From positions 1 to 52,076 of the forward strand of contig MSJH02000448.1 in NCBI GenBank assembly GCA_001931875.2: a stretch of 52,076 nucleotides of DNA, written 5' to 3'. The DNA comes from Byssochlamys sp. IMV 00236 (Eukaryota > Ascomycota > Eurotiomycetes > Eurotiales > Thermoascaceae). The position numbers were made by a program, and so were the translations under genes. The notes beneath the pieces are model-generated. The model did not search any database. It saw only the letters and a list, made by a program, of their open reading frames with translations, and was not told the origin of the DNA. Of the stretch, positions 33,701 through 47,113 are shown one piece after another. Numbering within the stretch: the first letter of the stretch is position 1; every line of letters begins with the position of its first letter.

Positions 33701-36700
33701 TGTTCTTCTTGTTCCTCGTGTTCTTCTTGTTCCTCTTGCTCTTCATGCTCTTCCTGGTCTTCTTGCTCCCTATCAGGCGACCAAAATGTTTCTTCTGCAT
33801 ACTCTTCTGTCCTTGATTCTTGATTATCAGCTAAAAGAATCGTAGTCAGACGATCTGCCAGCTCTACTGTCTTTTGTGCAATAATGGAAGGAATAAAGAC
33901 CATTTGAGCCACTTGAGTCCAACGATCTATAGTTGGCATAGGCGTAAATCCCAGTAAGAGGCGCAGTACATACTTGTCATCTTTATCTTTTGAGGGCTCA
34001 GCGGCACTAGGAGCATTATCATCGGCTGTAAACTGGAAGGTTGGGCCAATCTCCAAGGCTCTGTCTTCTTCGTAGTCTTTTTGCTGCTGAGCCTGTGATG
34101 CTACAATGGATTTAAGCATAAAGAGTGGGCCATGACCAATAATATCCTCATAAGGTTGAAGGTTGGATAAGGATCGGTCTCGTTCAAACACTTCCTTTAA
34201 TCCATTTATAGTCTGTTGATTGGTTCCTCTTAGGAGAGGGTGTAAGATAATATCATCCTTTTCTGGTGAATACTCTGGACGAAGTCGTGCTTCATTTTCT
34301 GCAGTAAACGCCATTGTTACAGCAGGCATATCAACTATATAAATGTGAGTTTATTCTGTCATTGCATCTTGGCATACACTTACACAAATTGTTTTGAGTG
34401 TTGATTGTTACTCTACTTCTAACTATATAGAAATAAGTTTCTTATATTCAATCTATATGATTTACTTACAGCCACCAGCATAACGTCTTCTTAAAGAAAA
34501 ATCATATGATTGCACTCCTGCTTCGGATTGAATGTCTTCCGTATCTTGGCCTTCACCCACTTGACGATCATTCTGGCATTTTATGAGTAACATCGTGTAT
34601 AGTTATTATTTCTCTTACCGTAACAGGTCGATCTCTTGGAACTTCATTGGTCGTTAAACGCCAATCTCTATCATCTTCTGATTCGACATTATCACTAACA
34701 TCAGATCTCATAAGATCAGAATCGTCATCTGGGTCATAGGACTCGACTGAATCATCTTCATCTTCATGCAATGATTCCTCAATATCATCATCCTATGCAA
34801 TTATCAATACAGATATTTATATTTGATTATTTTGATTTACCACTTCTTCGTCAGTATCTGGAAGATGATGTCGATGACTTCGCATTAATTCATCCATTTC
34901 TCTATCCTCTTCATCTTCTTCTTGATCATCGGACATGGCTTCGTTATCAGAACTTTCATCATCTGCTTCTTCGACAATTTCTATAACTTCCTCTCCAGAA
35001 CTAAATCAAATATTTAGAATATAATGATACATATGGCACATGAGTTACCTAGCCATTTCAACATCTTCATCTTCACTACTCTCGTCTGTGCTGCCTTCCA
35101 TATCTTCTTCATCCTCAACAACAGTACTATCAAGCATAGCTAGCGAAGAGTTTCTATAGATTTCGTCAACTTCTTCCACAGGAGACTCGCTACGTCTGAA
35201 AGTTCTATAATCATCTTCTTGATCTTCTTGATCTTCTTCATTCATCACGTTTCCTTCTTGTTCTATTTCAGGTATATGCACAGCATCTGGAGGTAACCGG
35301 GTTGCTGTCTTGGTTAATCTTTCCAAAGGACGGAGAAGAGCGTTCAGGATCGTCTTGGCATGTGGATAATTGACGTCTACGTCCTGGATCGCGTTCACTA
35401 AAAGTGGAACAAAGTTGTTCTCTAGCATCAACTTTGACAAAGCCACGACGTTCGCATCCTTATTGCCTGCGGGCGGAATATAATCTGGATTGATGGCAGC
35501 AGGCCGAGCATTTAATATATGGTGACAAAGTTCAGATAACGAGTAGTATTTAAGATACTTTTTGCTGCTACGTTTTGCTGAGGTGACGGTATAGTACTCA
35601 AAGCACCCAGCAATGGCTTGCAAAACATGGCTTCGAACATGAGTAAGTACGTCCTCTCGTTTGGTCGATACAGTCTCTTGGTGTTCCGTGCTCTCTTGTT
35701 CCACCTGTTGTATTTCTTCTACAGCATGAGGCTGCTCTTCGTTCTCTTGCTCAAGATGCTCGTCATCATCGCCTTCTTGGCGCTCTTCATGTTCTCTTGT
35801 ATTACTAGCATGCATCGTATCATAGCACATTGCAACGAGGAGCCCGGTTGTCCATATGTAAATACCTTTCTTCTTACGCTCGAGGTCTGTTCGTGTATTT
35901 ATTGCACCGTACGGTACCAAAATGTTTAAGAGTACATACACGATAGACCGGTCTGAATGGGGCACCATATCTGGTGTATAATGAAATTCAATATCTTTGG
36001 GAACTTGGAATGAAATCATATCCTGTTTACAGCTTGGATAAGATGACACCAGTTCTAGTAAGCATTCGACTAAGTATCCGGTATATCCAAGTTTCCAGTT
36101 GCTTTCTTCATTTGTGGCCTGTACTTTAACTAGTTCCTCTAACAAGAAATGAATCACCTTTCTTGATTCATCAATCGTAGCCAGATAATCTTCTCCTGAC
36201 ATACTTCCAACAAAGCGGACGGATGAACTCCCATAATTTATGCCGCAACGGTACATTTGTTTGACGAGCTTAAAAAAGCATGACGGAGATCTCAAGAAAG
36301 CAGCTTGTCCACGTTTGGCAAACTTGTCTACGCTCGTCCTTTGGTTGGGGTGCTCGTTTGCATAGGCAACCATCCACTCCCTCATGCATTCAACCACCAC
36401 TTGCTCTGTTTCAATCAGATGACGGAGGATGATGATGACATAGGCCTGTTGTACTTTGAAGTGACTCTCAAATCGACGTTTGGGTCGTGCCAATAGTGCT
36501 TCTAACCCATCCTCATGTGCCAAAAATTCTTGTGCCATGCTTCGATGCTTTGTAAGTCGAATCAAAATACGCAAGGTTGCCAGTAAATTATCTTCAGAAA
36601 GAGTATCAAGCTTTAACAATTGAATACAGCAAGATAGCAAGCGAGTTGCTTCATGGTGCTCAAGAACCAATGTGCTGTTTTCATCTGGGTTGTCTTCCTT

Positions 36701-39700
36701 TTGGGCTAAATAAGTTTCCAAAATCAAAAAGAGCGTTGTCAGCCATTTGGGATTCGGAAATTCTGGTGTACTGATCACCATATCCAAGAACTCGGACCAT
36801 CCTATAAAGTTAGAGATAGCAGAAACCCACTGAGATGCAAAGCCTTGGACGGCGGGTTCTCTTAGCATAAGTGCAAATACGCGTACACGGTTCACACATG
36901 ACTCAAACAAAGTACGCTTGTCTATGCTCTCCTTATTGATATCACGGAAGAACTGCGCCATCATTTGTACAGTTTTCTCTGGATCTTCGCTTGCGAGAAT
37001 AACCAAGACATCGCGAACAACAAGATCAACATCATTTCGCTCATGCACAAGTTGAGTCAGGATTTCCGGAAGACGCTCGCGTGCCTTATTACGCGTGTTT
37101 GTCAGCACAGCCACTGCTGCTTCTACATCCGAAAGACCAATATCGTCATCTGGTATGTCCTCATAATTTTCATCCTGATCATCTTCTTGTACATCCTCTT
37201 CGTTTTTCTTTGCATGTGGGTTCAGTATCTTTTCCATAAGCTGTCTTATTCGCTCCAATTGCTTATCTGATAATCCTCCTTCTTCCAGTGCTCGTTTAGC
37301 TTCTGCAGATTCTACATTAATATCTAGCCTGCATTCACCCTTTGTGATCAGACACTGTTTGATACAGCTGAGTAAAGCACGAAGAATAAAATGAGGAAAC
37401 TCTTGATGCGAGGGACGCTCGAGAAAGCGATAGAGTCTAAATATTTCCGAACGAAGAAAAGCGATCCAGTTTTCTGGGTAGACTAGTAAAAGTCCAGGCT
37501 CGTCTCGCGCCAGTTCCTTTAGCGCTACATCGTTATAGATGTTAACTGCAGACAGATGATGGAGGGCAGGTAGTAGTAACTCAAGACACAAATCGGCTCG
37601 ATTGACTCCACCTTCGCTTTTATCTCCTTGTTCTTCTACCTTGTACCAAAGAGGCTCAACAAGATGATCAATCATCCATCGTATTCCACCCATCAGACCA
37701 AACCAAACTGCGACTGGAGCGATTAGACGACGCTCGCCCTTATCGTCAAGTATGAGCATAGAGAATAGAACGGCCATAGCAGAGATATACTCGTACCAAT
37801 ACTCAGGGCCATCTTGAATCCATTTAAAATTATCTAATAGAACCGTAGCCACATCTTGTGCGATAAAGATCAATCGACGTCGCTCTTCTAAGCGGAGAAT
37901 TTCAATAGGCTCCAATTGGATGAAGCTCTGAAAGAGCGGCATAATGACCGGACTCACCCCGCCTAGAACTTCTGCAAGTCTTCTCGTGTTGACGACCTTG
38001 GGATCTGTCAAGTCGGAGTGCTCAATTTCTTCTGTCGTTCCGTCACTGTTGAACTTTATTTCTTTTGAATGCCATGATTTGGGTACAGCGTTTCTTAAAA
38101 GAATGGTTTCCCAGATCAAGTATCTGTACACAGATAGAGTTAATGTCTGCTTTTGTGTATGTGTTCATAGTCTGTTACCTGTGAACACGGCCCAAGAACT
38201 GCAAAAGGCTTTCTTCTTTTGGATTTTCCATCATCCTTTTACATATCCACATTATCAAATCTTCACAAATGCCTTCTTTTCTAAGAACAAACAAAGAGAG
38301 AATACTTGACAACAATCCGACGTGTCCTACTAAAAAGCTAAACCCACGAAACACGCTGTTTCCTTTTTCAAGTAACTGATGATCCGTGCCTAAGAAAAAA
38401 AAGTTATAGTGTATAGATATATTTAAGGTAAAAAAAAAAGCTTACCATCCACATAAATAAAATCAACTACAGAACTCTTTTGTGTTGGCTTGGGTTGAAC
38501 AATACGATCTGCTTCTTTTCTTAATGTTTTTTCAATTGCCCCGACGATCTTGGCCACATCTTCATTGGCCAGCATCTTGAAGACATCTGAAAGAGCACCA
38601 AATGCATTACTTAGATAATAGTCAAATGGAAGCATAGGCAGGGAATAATAGCGCAAGAGAATCTCATGACCATTATACTCGATAAATTCCTTGACATTAT
38701 CAGTTTCCAGGAAGCCTTCCAAGAACTATATACTTATCATTAGAAAACAACATGCATCATGATATTAAGCTTACCCTTGCCACCATTTCAATCATAGCCA
38801 ATAGACGACACTCTGCTTTATGGGCCGTATTCCGCTCTGGCACTGTCTTCCAAGCCAACTGATGACTATCATCCTCTGGCTTACCTTCCTCTGACTCTCC
38901 CAGACGAATCACACGCTGCAGCATACTATGAATACATTGAAACATTTGACCCTGTAGTGAAGGTTCGTGTCGCGCCAACTCTGCTGCTGTGCTGCCTACA
39001 CTGTCACTCTGTGACACTTCCATGGGATTAGCCAGAAACTGTGAAGAGCAGATCAAGTCAAAGAAATGAGGAAGCGGATTCTCATCTCTAAATAACTCGA
39101 GTCCCTGCTCATTCAAGCAGGTCGCTTCAAAGACACTGAGAATGCTCAACAACACGGCCGCGTCACAATGCCCGCTGTATCCCTTGATCGTCTTCAAAAA
39201 TGTCTGCGGCACTTGGACTTCAAGCAGCACGCTAAGTGACGTTGGTTCGGTATGAACGTAGCTCGAGTATAGAGACATGGCGAGCCCAAAGATACTGGAC
39301 CCAAACAGTGTCTGATGCTCCATAATCTTCTTTAGCACGTCCGGTACGCTTGTTTCCATCAGATTGCGTAGAGTCGTTCCTGCGTCGTTTGTTCGGATCA
39401 TACGAATGATGAGTCGCAGAATGCCCTTGACAAGGTTGACGGAGTCTTGATGATGTTCGGATCCATTGATGCAATTGTCGGTTTGTGTATGAAGAGCCTT
39501 GATGGAGGCCTCAAGGCCATTAAAGTTGAAAAAGCTGGGGTAGGCGTTATCCATACTGTCGAATGCGACGTGGAGCAATGATACAGCTTTGGAAAGGACC
39601 TGTCATAAGTTTGAGAAAAACATGTTGATAAAAGAAAGAGCATTGGAAAACTTACATTTGGTTGAACACGATCGCTGTCGATAATATGGATCAATGTAGT

Positions 39701-40029
39701 TATCATACCAGCAGAGGACAGCATTTGACTGCCTATAGCTGTATTTGTCAGATAGGAAAGGATGGTAAACAATGCATCCAGAAATAATGGAGAGTACACT
39801 AAAGAAGAGGGGGGTTATTATTCCCATTATAACATAGATTATATATTATACCTGTGCCATTCGATAATTGCCTCAGGATATGAAGCAATATGCTGTGATT
39901 TGTAGCAGCATTGAGAGTATTCAACACTTCTGTCAATTTATTTCTATGCCTTGCAATTGCATCTAGCGCATATAGAGCATAGGTTTGGATATCCTACAGG
40001 GAAAGCATAAGTAAGTAATTTTATTATCA

Positions 40030-40071
<42 letters not shown>

Positions 40072-41110
40072 TACTATTGGAGTATGATTGTCATAAGATA
40101 CAAGCTGTGCAATCTGAGGTATCAAGTTGGGTTCGTAAATGTAGAGTCTATTTTGAACTGTTGTTTCTGGCATTGTATGAGCTATATGAAAAGTTGAGTT
40201 AGATCATATATTTATACTCATATATTGCAGCCAACCTAAGATAACAATAGACATGAAGCGAATCTTAAGTAATTGTCTTGTTATATTATTATTATTCTTA
40301 TGATTCGTTAATCTAATTTTATTCAATAATTCAAAATGATACTCGCTTGGAACTTGATGCTTCTTGACCAATGTCCAAAACAGGTCCAGGTCATTCTCTT
40401 TTTCTGGCACGATCGTATACTCTATCGTCTCCAGTTCTCCCATCTCCTCTTCTTTGTAATATGACATCACTAGTTTGTTCTCTTGTTGTGTATCGTTGGA
40501 TGATATTATATCACCACTCCTAGCTAGTTCTGTAATCACTTTATCCTTTTGTATCGAGAAATTAGAGTGAGCAGCGGTCGGATTGCTCATCCGTTGCGCT
40601 GGTTTGATTAATAATGCTAGTGTTGTCTCTAATACATCAATATCTGTTGTATATAATAACGAATTCAGGTGCTAAATAAATATTAGAATATGCCAAATCG
40701 CTGTGTTATCAACTTACTTCAAAAGAGTTGTATAAGCTTCGATTCGAGCAATGATCAAATAGTAATCTTGTAAAATTTAAAATGGAGAGTAATGTTTGCT
40801 TTATCGTCGCGTCAAAGTGCTTCTTTTGCACATGTTGGGTTAATTCGTATTCTTTACAAATATTTTCCAATATTGTATCAAAGCGATTCAATACAGCTAC
40901 AAATTGAAAGAAATCACTGCGAGGATATTTCCATTCTACAATCTCGTTTGTCCAACGGCTAATTTGGCTTTGATCCTCTTTTTCCAAGTGCTCAATCACA
41001 TTCTTCAACTCAGGTGGCTAACATATCATTAGCTATGTATAAGCAATAAAAGGAATGAAATGTCTTACAAGAGGAGGAAGAGTCTTTATAGGAACTCTCT
41101 TGATCTTCAT
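30790..41110 (-). CDS. TOM1: Giant HECT E3 ubiquitin ligase (Tom1/Ptr1/HUWE1 family)
   Basis: A 10.3-kb gene with at least a dozen exons and roughly 3,000 residues. Start MKIKRVPIKTLPPLPPELK at 41110 matches the Tom1/HUWE1 N-terminus. Armadillo-like DUF908/DUF913 regions follow (about 41.0-38.4 kb and 38.1-35.1 kb). Next comes a long acidic region with DEDD and EEQEEHEEQ runs. The DUF4414-like segment has LDAEFLEALPEDLRAEIISA and DPEFLAALPDDIREEVL repeats. The C-terminal HECT domain includes QDEEGVDEGGVSREWFSALA and FVGRVIGKAIHDGRVLDAYF. The final exon (30892-30790) starts FNQIDLPQYKTYEDLR and ends GFGFV. The catalytic Cys of HTC is encoded across the last intron (TG|T). Family role: ubiquitination in mRNA export, ribosomal-protein quality control and transcription. 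Confidence 0.95.
33683..33770 (-). repeat. Degenerate trinucleotide repeat encoding Glu/Gln/His
   Basis: Imperfect repeats of a 9-12 nt unit encode EEHEEQEEQEEHEEQEEQ-like sequence in the acidic region of the HECT ligase. Likely length-variable between strains. Confidence 0.8.
40033..40068. repeat. 36-nt poly-T in a Tom1 intron
   Basis: Longest homopolymer inside the window; poly-A on the coding strand within an early intron of the HECT ligase, directly before the exon beginning DIQTYALYALDAIARH. Its true length is uncertain in an assembly. Confidence 0.9.
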
Positions 41111-42228
41111 GACAGTTGCAGAAAAAAAAAAAAAAAAGAAATATCCAAAAATAGAAGAAAAAATCTTTATGAATTATAATTTACTGCCTGGCAACCAAAT
41201 CATAAAGACGTCAATCTGTTCATATATTATACATTTACAAGAGACATGTTATAATTTGATAAAGTTGCTTTCGTATCGGATGTTTAAAAGAATAGCAAGA
41301 GATCATATTGAGCAAGTGAAGGAGGAGACAGAGAGAGAGAGTCATTCTATTATCCTATACACATGAGCCATGATCTGTATACAAAGAATGAGGGTGATAA
41401 CTTGTTTGATTCAAATAAAAAAGTATCTGATCTCTTTCTTTTAGTTAAATTCTATGGCATCTATGCCTTTTATTCAATTACTGTATAATCTAACAGTTAT
41501 TCCTTGAATGAAGGTCAGTAATAAGATCATAATTCTGATTTCTATTCTTTTTCTTTCTCGTTCTTTACCCCTTGTTTACATTTTACTGCACAAATTTACT
41601 GCTAGTTCATATCTCAAGTAGGATTACTTTAATTATTTTTATTTTTGTGCGGTTAAAACAGAAAGATTACCCCCTTGCAGCTCTTGCCCGTCTTTAGCCA
41701 CCTTTCTCTCTCTTTTTTTTTTTGTTTTTTCTCAGCTCGTGTAAGTTGCAGCAAGTTACATCTACTTGATGCATCAAGAAAGAAAAAGATAACCATATCA
41801 TCATGGATTATGGCTCAACCTTTAATGATCCATATTCTTTATTATTAATACGAATAAAATACTTGCTTTCAAAGAAGAAATACATAAAGTGGCCCTTAAT
41901 CTCCTAAATGATGAGCATATTTACCCTTATTAAGAATGACCCAAACAAGCCAAAAAAAAGGAGGTACCCCCTTTCTCTTTTTTTTTCATTTATTTGTCGT
42001 ATACTCACACAATTATATACAAAATCTCTTTAGCAGTAAACAAAAAAAAAGGAGGGCTATACTAACGATCATCACACGTTTTTCTATTTTGGCAACACAC
42101 AGAGAGAGAATTAATATAGACATTTTGAACTGTTTATTTTGGAAACACACAAGAAAAATAAAAGTTTTTATTATAAATAAATAAAAAGGTATACATATAA
42201 AAGTATTTCAAAAGGGGGAGAATGGAAT
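41111..42228. other. Intergenic region upstream of Tom1
   Basis: 1.1 kb of AT-rich sequence with A-runs and CT-rich stretches. It carries the Tom1 promoter and the 3' end of the next minus-strand gene. No coding signal, RNA gene or element end is recognised. Confidence 0.6.
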
Positions 42229-42977
42229 TTAAGGTGTATTGTCAACATAATTCAGAACAACACCAACAAATTCATCTAAAATTTTACTTGAATCAACATA
42301 TTTTATGCCTTCCTGTTTATCAGCATAGGATAAGAATGTATGCATCGAAGGCAAGATACGATCACTGAGTTGTTCACTATTACTGCATACACTACTATTA
42401 CTGCTTGTTGAAGTGCTACTGCTACTAGTACGACGTTGTAGATTAGGGGATAGGTCAGGTAACTGTGGTGAATAACTGCTACTGTAACGTGTCATTTGAT
42501 GAATAGAGGGTAATTCGATCTTTTGTTGTAATCCACTATAGAATGGTAGCTCTATTAAATCAGTTTGTTGTTGTTGTTGTTGTTGTTGTTTATTTTGATA
42601 TGACTGATATTGTTGTTGGCTTAGATTGGATGCTTTACGTTCCAGCATCATACGTCTACCTAGTCTTCGTGCAATCTCTTCTCTTACAAATCCTTGTTTT
42701 TCAGGTGAATCGTGTTCTCCAAACTTTTGACGCGCTAGACGGTATACTCTGCATCGAAGATCATTCTGTCTATTCTTTTCTCTATTCTCTGCTCTCCACT
42801 TGCGCATTCGATCATTATTACTAATATGGAATGAGTTGGCTTTATTATATGTCTATTTATTTCCTTTTACCTCTCTGTTGTCTCTTCTTTAGATATCACC
42901 TTCTTTGCATGCCCTTTCCATCGCTTTTGATCACGACTTCGTACGTAGGGTATATTATGGATATTAGGGTTTTCCAT
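42229..42977 (-). CDS. DUF3020-like fungal protein, probable nuclear regulator
   Basis: Exons 42977-42871 and 42820-42229 give 232 residues. A highly charged helical module reads NNDRMRKWRAENREKNRQND, then LRCRVYRLARQKFGEHDSPE and REEIARRLGRRMMLERK, resembling the fungal DUF3020 domain. After it come a poly-Q tract (QQQQQQQQ), a Ser-rich segment (SSSSTSTSSNSS) and a conserved-looking C-terminal helix ILDEFVGVVLNYVDNTP. Such layout suggests a transcription-linked protein, but no function is established here. The domain name is from memory of the motif and needs a profile search. Confidence 0.68.
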
Positions 42978-43760
42978 GTGTCGTTTCCTATTTATAATTA
43001 TTAAGGAGAATGCCTTCTATATATTTTTTGGGTTCTTACAGGTTGGAGCGGGTGGCAAATACTAATTAATAAATAAAGGTGAGTTGCATAATATATGTCT
43101 ATCTTTTTCTTTATTACATTTAGGACATTGTGGACAAGGAAATATCTTTGAAGCAGCCTGTTCTTCACCCAACATCATGCTCTATATTATTAATAATAAT
43201 AAAAAAGAAAGTAAAAAAGAGAGAAGGGAGAGAAAGGGAAAAGGAAATATTTATAAATAAAAAGTGTTTATTTTTTCTCAATCTATCCATAATTAAAATA
43301 ATACTTTTAAACAAATATTATGATTTGCATCTCTGTAGGAATTGGGGGGTTATGATTTTTTTGGCGGGAAAAGGGCTCTCTTGATTAATGAACCCCCCCT
43401 TTTTTGCCCTTAGTGTACGTGTGTGTACGTATATGGGGGAGTAAAGGAGGTAGATATAAAAGTATAAATGTATGTCAGATGATAAACATGTATTATAGTT
43501 TGATTTTCAATAGTTCATTACTACTAACTGGTAGCATTATTTATGTAGTTTGCGCCTTTATGTTTACGCATTGTGACTTTTTACAATTTGTATAAAAAAA
43601 GACAAGGTAAATATTTACTATCTTTCATTCCTCCCTTTTTTATTGTTATACTAAACGGAAACATATCCCGCATTCCCTCATAAAATATGTTGCTATCTTG
43701 TTGCTAGGTAACGTATACTCGTGTCACACAAGAGCAGTAAAAGAGTGGTGTGTGTAGATC
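42978..43760. other. Intergenic region between two minus-strand genes
   Basis: 783 bp, AT-rich, with G-runs and C-runs near 43340-43400 and A-rich stretches. No gene recognised. Confidence 0.55.
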
Positions 43761-44507
43761 CTAACCATACATCCATCCTTGTCTCTCTTCTTCTTCTTCT
43801 TCTTTAGCCTCTTGTTCTGTCTCTACTTTATATCGACATAATGGACATGTGTTATGCAATTCTAACCAAGGTATAATACATTCTTTATCAAATAAATGGC
43901 CACTAAATATCCACATTGGTATGCAAGTTCACATATCATTCATATAACTTACCATGGCATCTTGGTTACCTTGGATCCATGCTTTAAAAGACCTTCTTTA
44001 CAAATGATACATGTATCATCACTTTTTATTTTTATTTTTAGGTCAATTCTTGTCATCATGTATATCATTGACTTACTCTTTTAAATCCTTTACTTCAGGT
44101 AACATTTGGATAAATCGATTAGAGGCGGGTGGAGGCCCCTTAATTTGTTGCTGAGATTCTTCCAGTAATTGGGTTACCAAATTATCCAAGAATTGCTCCT
44201 GGTCTACGTTCCCCTGAGCTTGCATTTGTTGTCGAAAGTGATTGAAAAGACTATGCTTATAATCAGTTTCTGGATTTTTTCCTTTTCTTTTTCTTTCTTT
44301 CTTTACTTGGCTGTTTGAAGCAGTTGTTCAGCATTCAAATTAACATCTTGACGAGATGTTGAAGGATTCATGAATGAATCCAAATCAACATCAACTGTTG
44401 TTCTTTTCTTTTGTGTTGTGTTTATTCCAAGTTCGTCTATGTCAAATTAGAAGTCTCCTTTTTTTTTTTTCTTTTACTTTATGTCATTTACCAAAATAAC
44501 TTGCCAT
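43761..44507 (-). CDS. RING-H2 E3 ubiquitin ligase (RNF126/PJA-like)
   Basis: Several short exons on the minus strand. Exon 1 (44507-44492) and exon 2 (44436-44307) give [20 protein letters not shown] and [21 protein letters not shown] middle exon (about 44269-44077) holds [20 protein letters not shown] and [15 protein letters not shown]. The last exons give the [54 protein letters not shown], then an acidic tail ending GWMYG. The PxP...VKDLK-then-RING layout resembles RNF126/RNF115-type ligases. The join between exons 2 and 3 is uncertain: the obvious 37-nt intron leaves the frame out of phase. Confidence 0.78.
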
Positions 44508-45203
44508 TGCAAAAAGAATAGAAAAAATGAAAAGAGAAAAGGAACGCGCGTCTTTCTCTAAAAAAAGTCATTTTCCTATTTTGGAATGGATCAGTAACGG
44601 ATGGTTATTTCATTCGAAAAGACTAAAGTGTAACATGTCATACAATGTCAAGTAGCAAAAGTCATTTCTTGAATAAGTGACATCAATGACAGAAAATAAA
44701 GAGAGAGAGAAAAAAAATTATAAAATGGACGAAAGGGCATTGACTTGTTTACGTAAAGAATTTCTCTCGTATCTCTTTTTCACTTACACAAATCAAAAGA
44801 GAAAAAAAAATGGTGGGCTGACGTAACACAATGTGGGGTAGTAATCCAGGTATAAAAGAACCAGAACATGACTTTTGATCTCAGTTAGGGAATCTCAATG
44901 TTCAAAAGTTCAAGAAACTCTATTAAATTATAAAGTAAAAAAAATAGATATGTATAAAAAGGAGGAGGGGCAAGCCTAATAACAAAAAAATTAAACATAA
45001 AGTTTTACGCCCTTGAATATAAACTTTTCAGTCTCCTTGTAAATCACTCCGTCTTTATACCGCCTTCACGTTTTTTCTCTTTTTAGGAAAATGATTTTTT
45101 TTTTTCGTCTTTGGCAGGTTCAAAAGGTGTATAAATAATCTTTCTTCTTTTTTTTCTCTCTCTTGTCTTCTCTCTTTCTTTACTATTCTTTTCTTTTCCC
45201 CCA
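44508..45203 (+). other. Divergent intergenic region (RING ligase / Ato transporter)
   Basis: 696 bp of promoter sequence shared by divergent genes, with TATAAAAG near 44852, an unusually G-rich patch near 44960 and a long CT-rich leader before 45204. No gene seen. Confidence 0.6.
45130..45137 (+). promoter_or_regulatory. TATA box of the Ato-family gene
   Basis: TATAAATA 67 bp before the ATG, followed by an unbroken pyrimidine-rich leader, the typical layout for a strongly expressed fungal gene. Confidence 0.55.
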
Positions 45204-45925
45204 ATGTCTTCTCACGAAATTCAAGATATCGAGACCAAGTATGAAACGACCAAGGTTACTACTCCTATTGTAGCTGCACCTACCATCGCCAATCCTGGTC
45301 CATTGGGTCTTTGTGGTTTCGCTTTGACCACCTTTGTCTTGTCTCTTCATAATGCTGGTGCTGGTTTACCTGCCACGAGTCCACACGGTGTGGTCACTGG
45401 TCTCGCCTTCTTTTATGGCGGCTTAGTTCAAGTAATGATATACCCACACTCTATATTTATTTGTTTTAAGGTTTCTAATTTTATACATTATAGCTCTTAG
45501 CTGGTATGTGGGAATTTAAGACGGGAAACACTTTTGGTGCGACCGCATTCTCAAGTTATGGTGGTTTCTGGTTATCCTTTGGTATGATCTTTATTCCTGG
45601 TGCCAACATTACCGGAAGCTATGGTGGAAATACTGCCATTTTGGAAAGATCACTAGGTTACTACTTGCTCGGATGGACCATCTTTACGGGTATCATGCTT
45701 ATTGCCTCTCATCGTTCCTCTGTCGGTCTCGTCTCCCTCTTCTTCTTTTTATTCATCACTTTTATCATGCTCACAGCTGGTAAGCTCAATGAATCCATCA
45801 ATTGTCAAATTGCCGGTGGTGCATTAGGTGTCGTGACCGCATTGATTGCTTGGTATAACGCCCTCTCTGGTCTGCTTACCAAGGACTCCTCTTACTTTAC
45901 CTTACCCATCGGACGCCTCAACTAA
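45204..45925 (+). CDS. Acetate/ammonia-type transporter, GPR1/FUN34/YaaH (Ato) family
   Basis: Exons 45204-45431 and 45494-45925 give 219 residues. The Ato signature [20 protein letters not shown] opens TM1; [20 protein letters not shown] and [20 protein letters not shown] are highly conserved family segments; six hydrophobic helices in total. Family members export ammonia or import acetate at the plasma membrane. Bacterial SatP is homologous, but the intron, leader and codon use are native fungal, so no recent transfer is suggested. Confidence 0.93.
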
Positions 45926-46151
45926 TATCTCTCCTTTTTTTTAATCTTTTTTTTTTCCCTCTTCTTTTACTTACTAAATAAATACTAATAATAATTATAT
46001 GCAAATTCATCTTTTTCCTGCATTCATAAATATAGGGGATATTTGTATTTTGTGTAGATCATTTATACCCTCCCGTTTATCAAAATAAGCCACACATCTA
46101 TTTTTTTTTTTTCTCTCTTTCTCTCCCCTTCCCCCCTTTCTCCCTTTTATA

Positions 46152-47045
46152 ATGTATCACGACCTTAATATACCTTATTCGTCTCACCTTGACCGATCAG
46201 GATTAGATAAGCTTAGACTCATACTTTCTAAATGCACTCAACAAAATGAGTATACTGTAGCATTGAATGTCACAATGAACCATAATCAACAAGTGAGAAT
46301 ACCTTATTTTCTTTCTTTTCTTTTTTCTGACTTTATATACAAAGGTTCCAACTATTACACCTCCAGATATATCTACACTTGACTGTAAATACTCGTTAAA
46401 CATCTTGAAACGCGTGACAATCGATACTGATGCACCACTCGATGCTGTATGTGAATTTCTTTTTCTTTTTTATTGTTTTTGCTCATTACTTGTAGAACGA
46501 TATTAGAGGAACATATGACCTGGTTGCTCTACGAACGAGAAACGCTCTAGTCTTTGAAGAAGCTTGCTTACGATACGATATTGATCTGATCACATTTCAT
46601 TTTGATGAACGCATTTCTTTTGAATTAGATCCGACTGTGATTCAAAAAGCACTGGATCGTAACATCTATTTTGAACTCTGTTATGCAGATGCGATCAAAG
46701 GTAATAAATATCTTGTATATATATTTATGCATATGCTCATTACGTTAAAGACAAACAGGCTAGAACATACACCTTACAGATTGCAAGACAATTAATTGAA
46801 TATACCAAAGGCAAACAGGTGATTATTTCCAGTGGAGCTGATAATGTATCCGAGATCCGTCATCCATTTGACATATTTTACTTGTAAGTGTTTTTTTTTT
46901 TGCATAACACATACACACCTATTAAAAAAAATTTTTTTTTAGTGCCAAATCATTAGGATTAGCCAATGATCAAGCAAAATTTGTAATAGAAAAGCACTGC
47001 GAACAACTGTTATTAAAGACGAAAAGGAAGGCAATAAAATCATGA
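46152..47045 (+). CDS. RPP1: Ribonuclease P/MRP protein subunit Rpp30 (Rpp1)
   Basis: Protein subunit of nuclear RNase P and RNase MRP, for pre-tRNA 5' processing and rRNA maturation. Exons 46152-46292, 46345-46446, 46496-46700, 46751-46883 and 46943-47045 total 684 nt, 227 residues. PHP-like TIM-barrel motifs: MYHDLNIPYS, YDLVALRTRNALVFEEACLR, DIDLITFHFDERISFELDP, YFELCYADAIKDKQARTYTL, VIISSGADNVSEIRHPFDI, AKSLGLANDQAKFVIEKHCE. Exon 4 must begin at 46751; a nearer-looking acceptor at 46758 would create a stop. Confidence 0.9.
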
Positions 47046-47113
47046 CGTATACGCTCGTAAGGGTTTCTCTCTTTTTTCCTTCTTTCTTTCTTTCTTTCTT
47101 TTCCTTTCTCTTT

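Noticed and set aside
33536..33823. Cys/Ser-rich plus-strand ORF with CSSCSSCSS repeats
   Set aside because: It is the antisense reading of the EEQEEH repeat in the HECT ligase.
45204..45925. Horizontal transfer of a bacterial SatP/YaaH gene
   Set aside because: The gene has a fungal-type intron, TATA box and leader, and belongs to a family already widespread in fungi.
47042..47113. Upstream start adding a hydrophobic N-terminus to the acidic protein
   Set aside because: The segment comes from a pyrimidine leader and overlaps the Rpp30 stop; the ATG at 47114 has a more typical leader.
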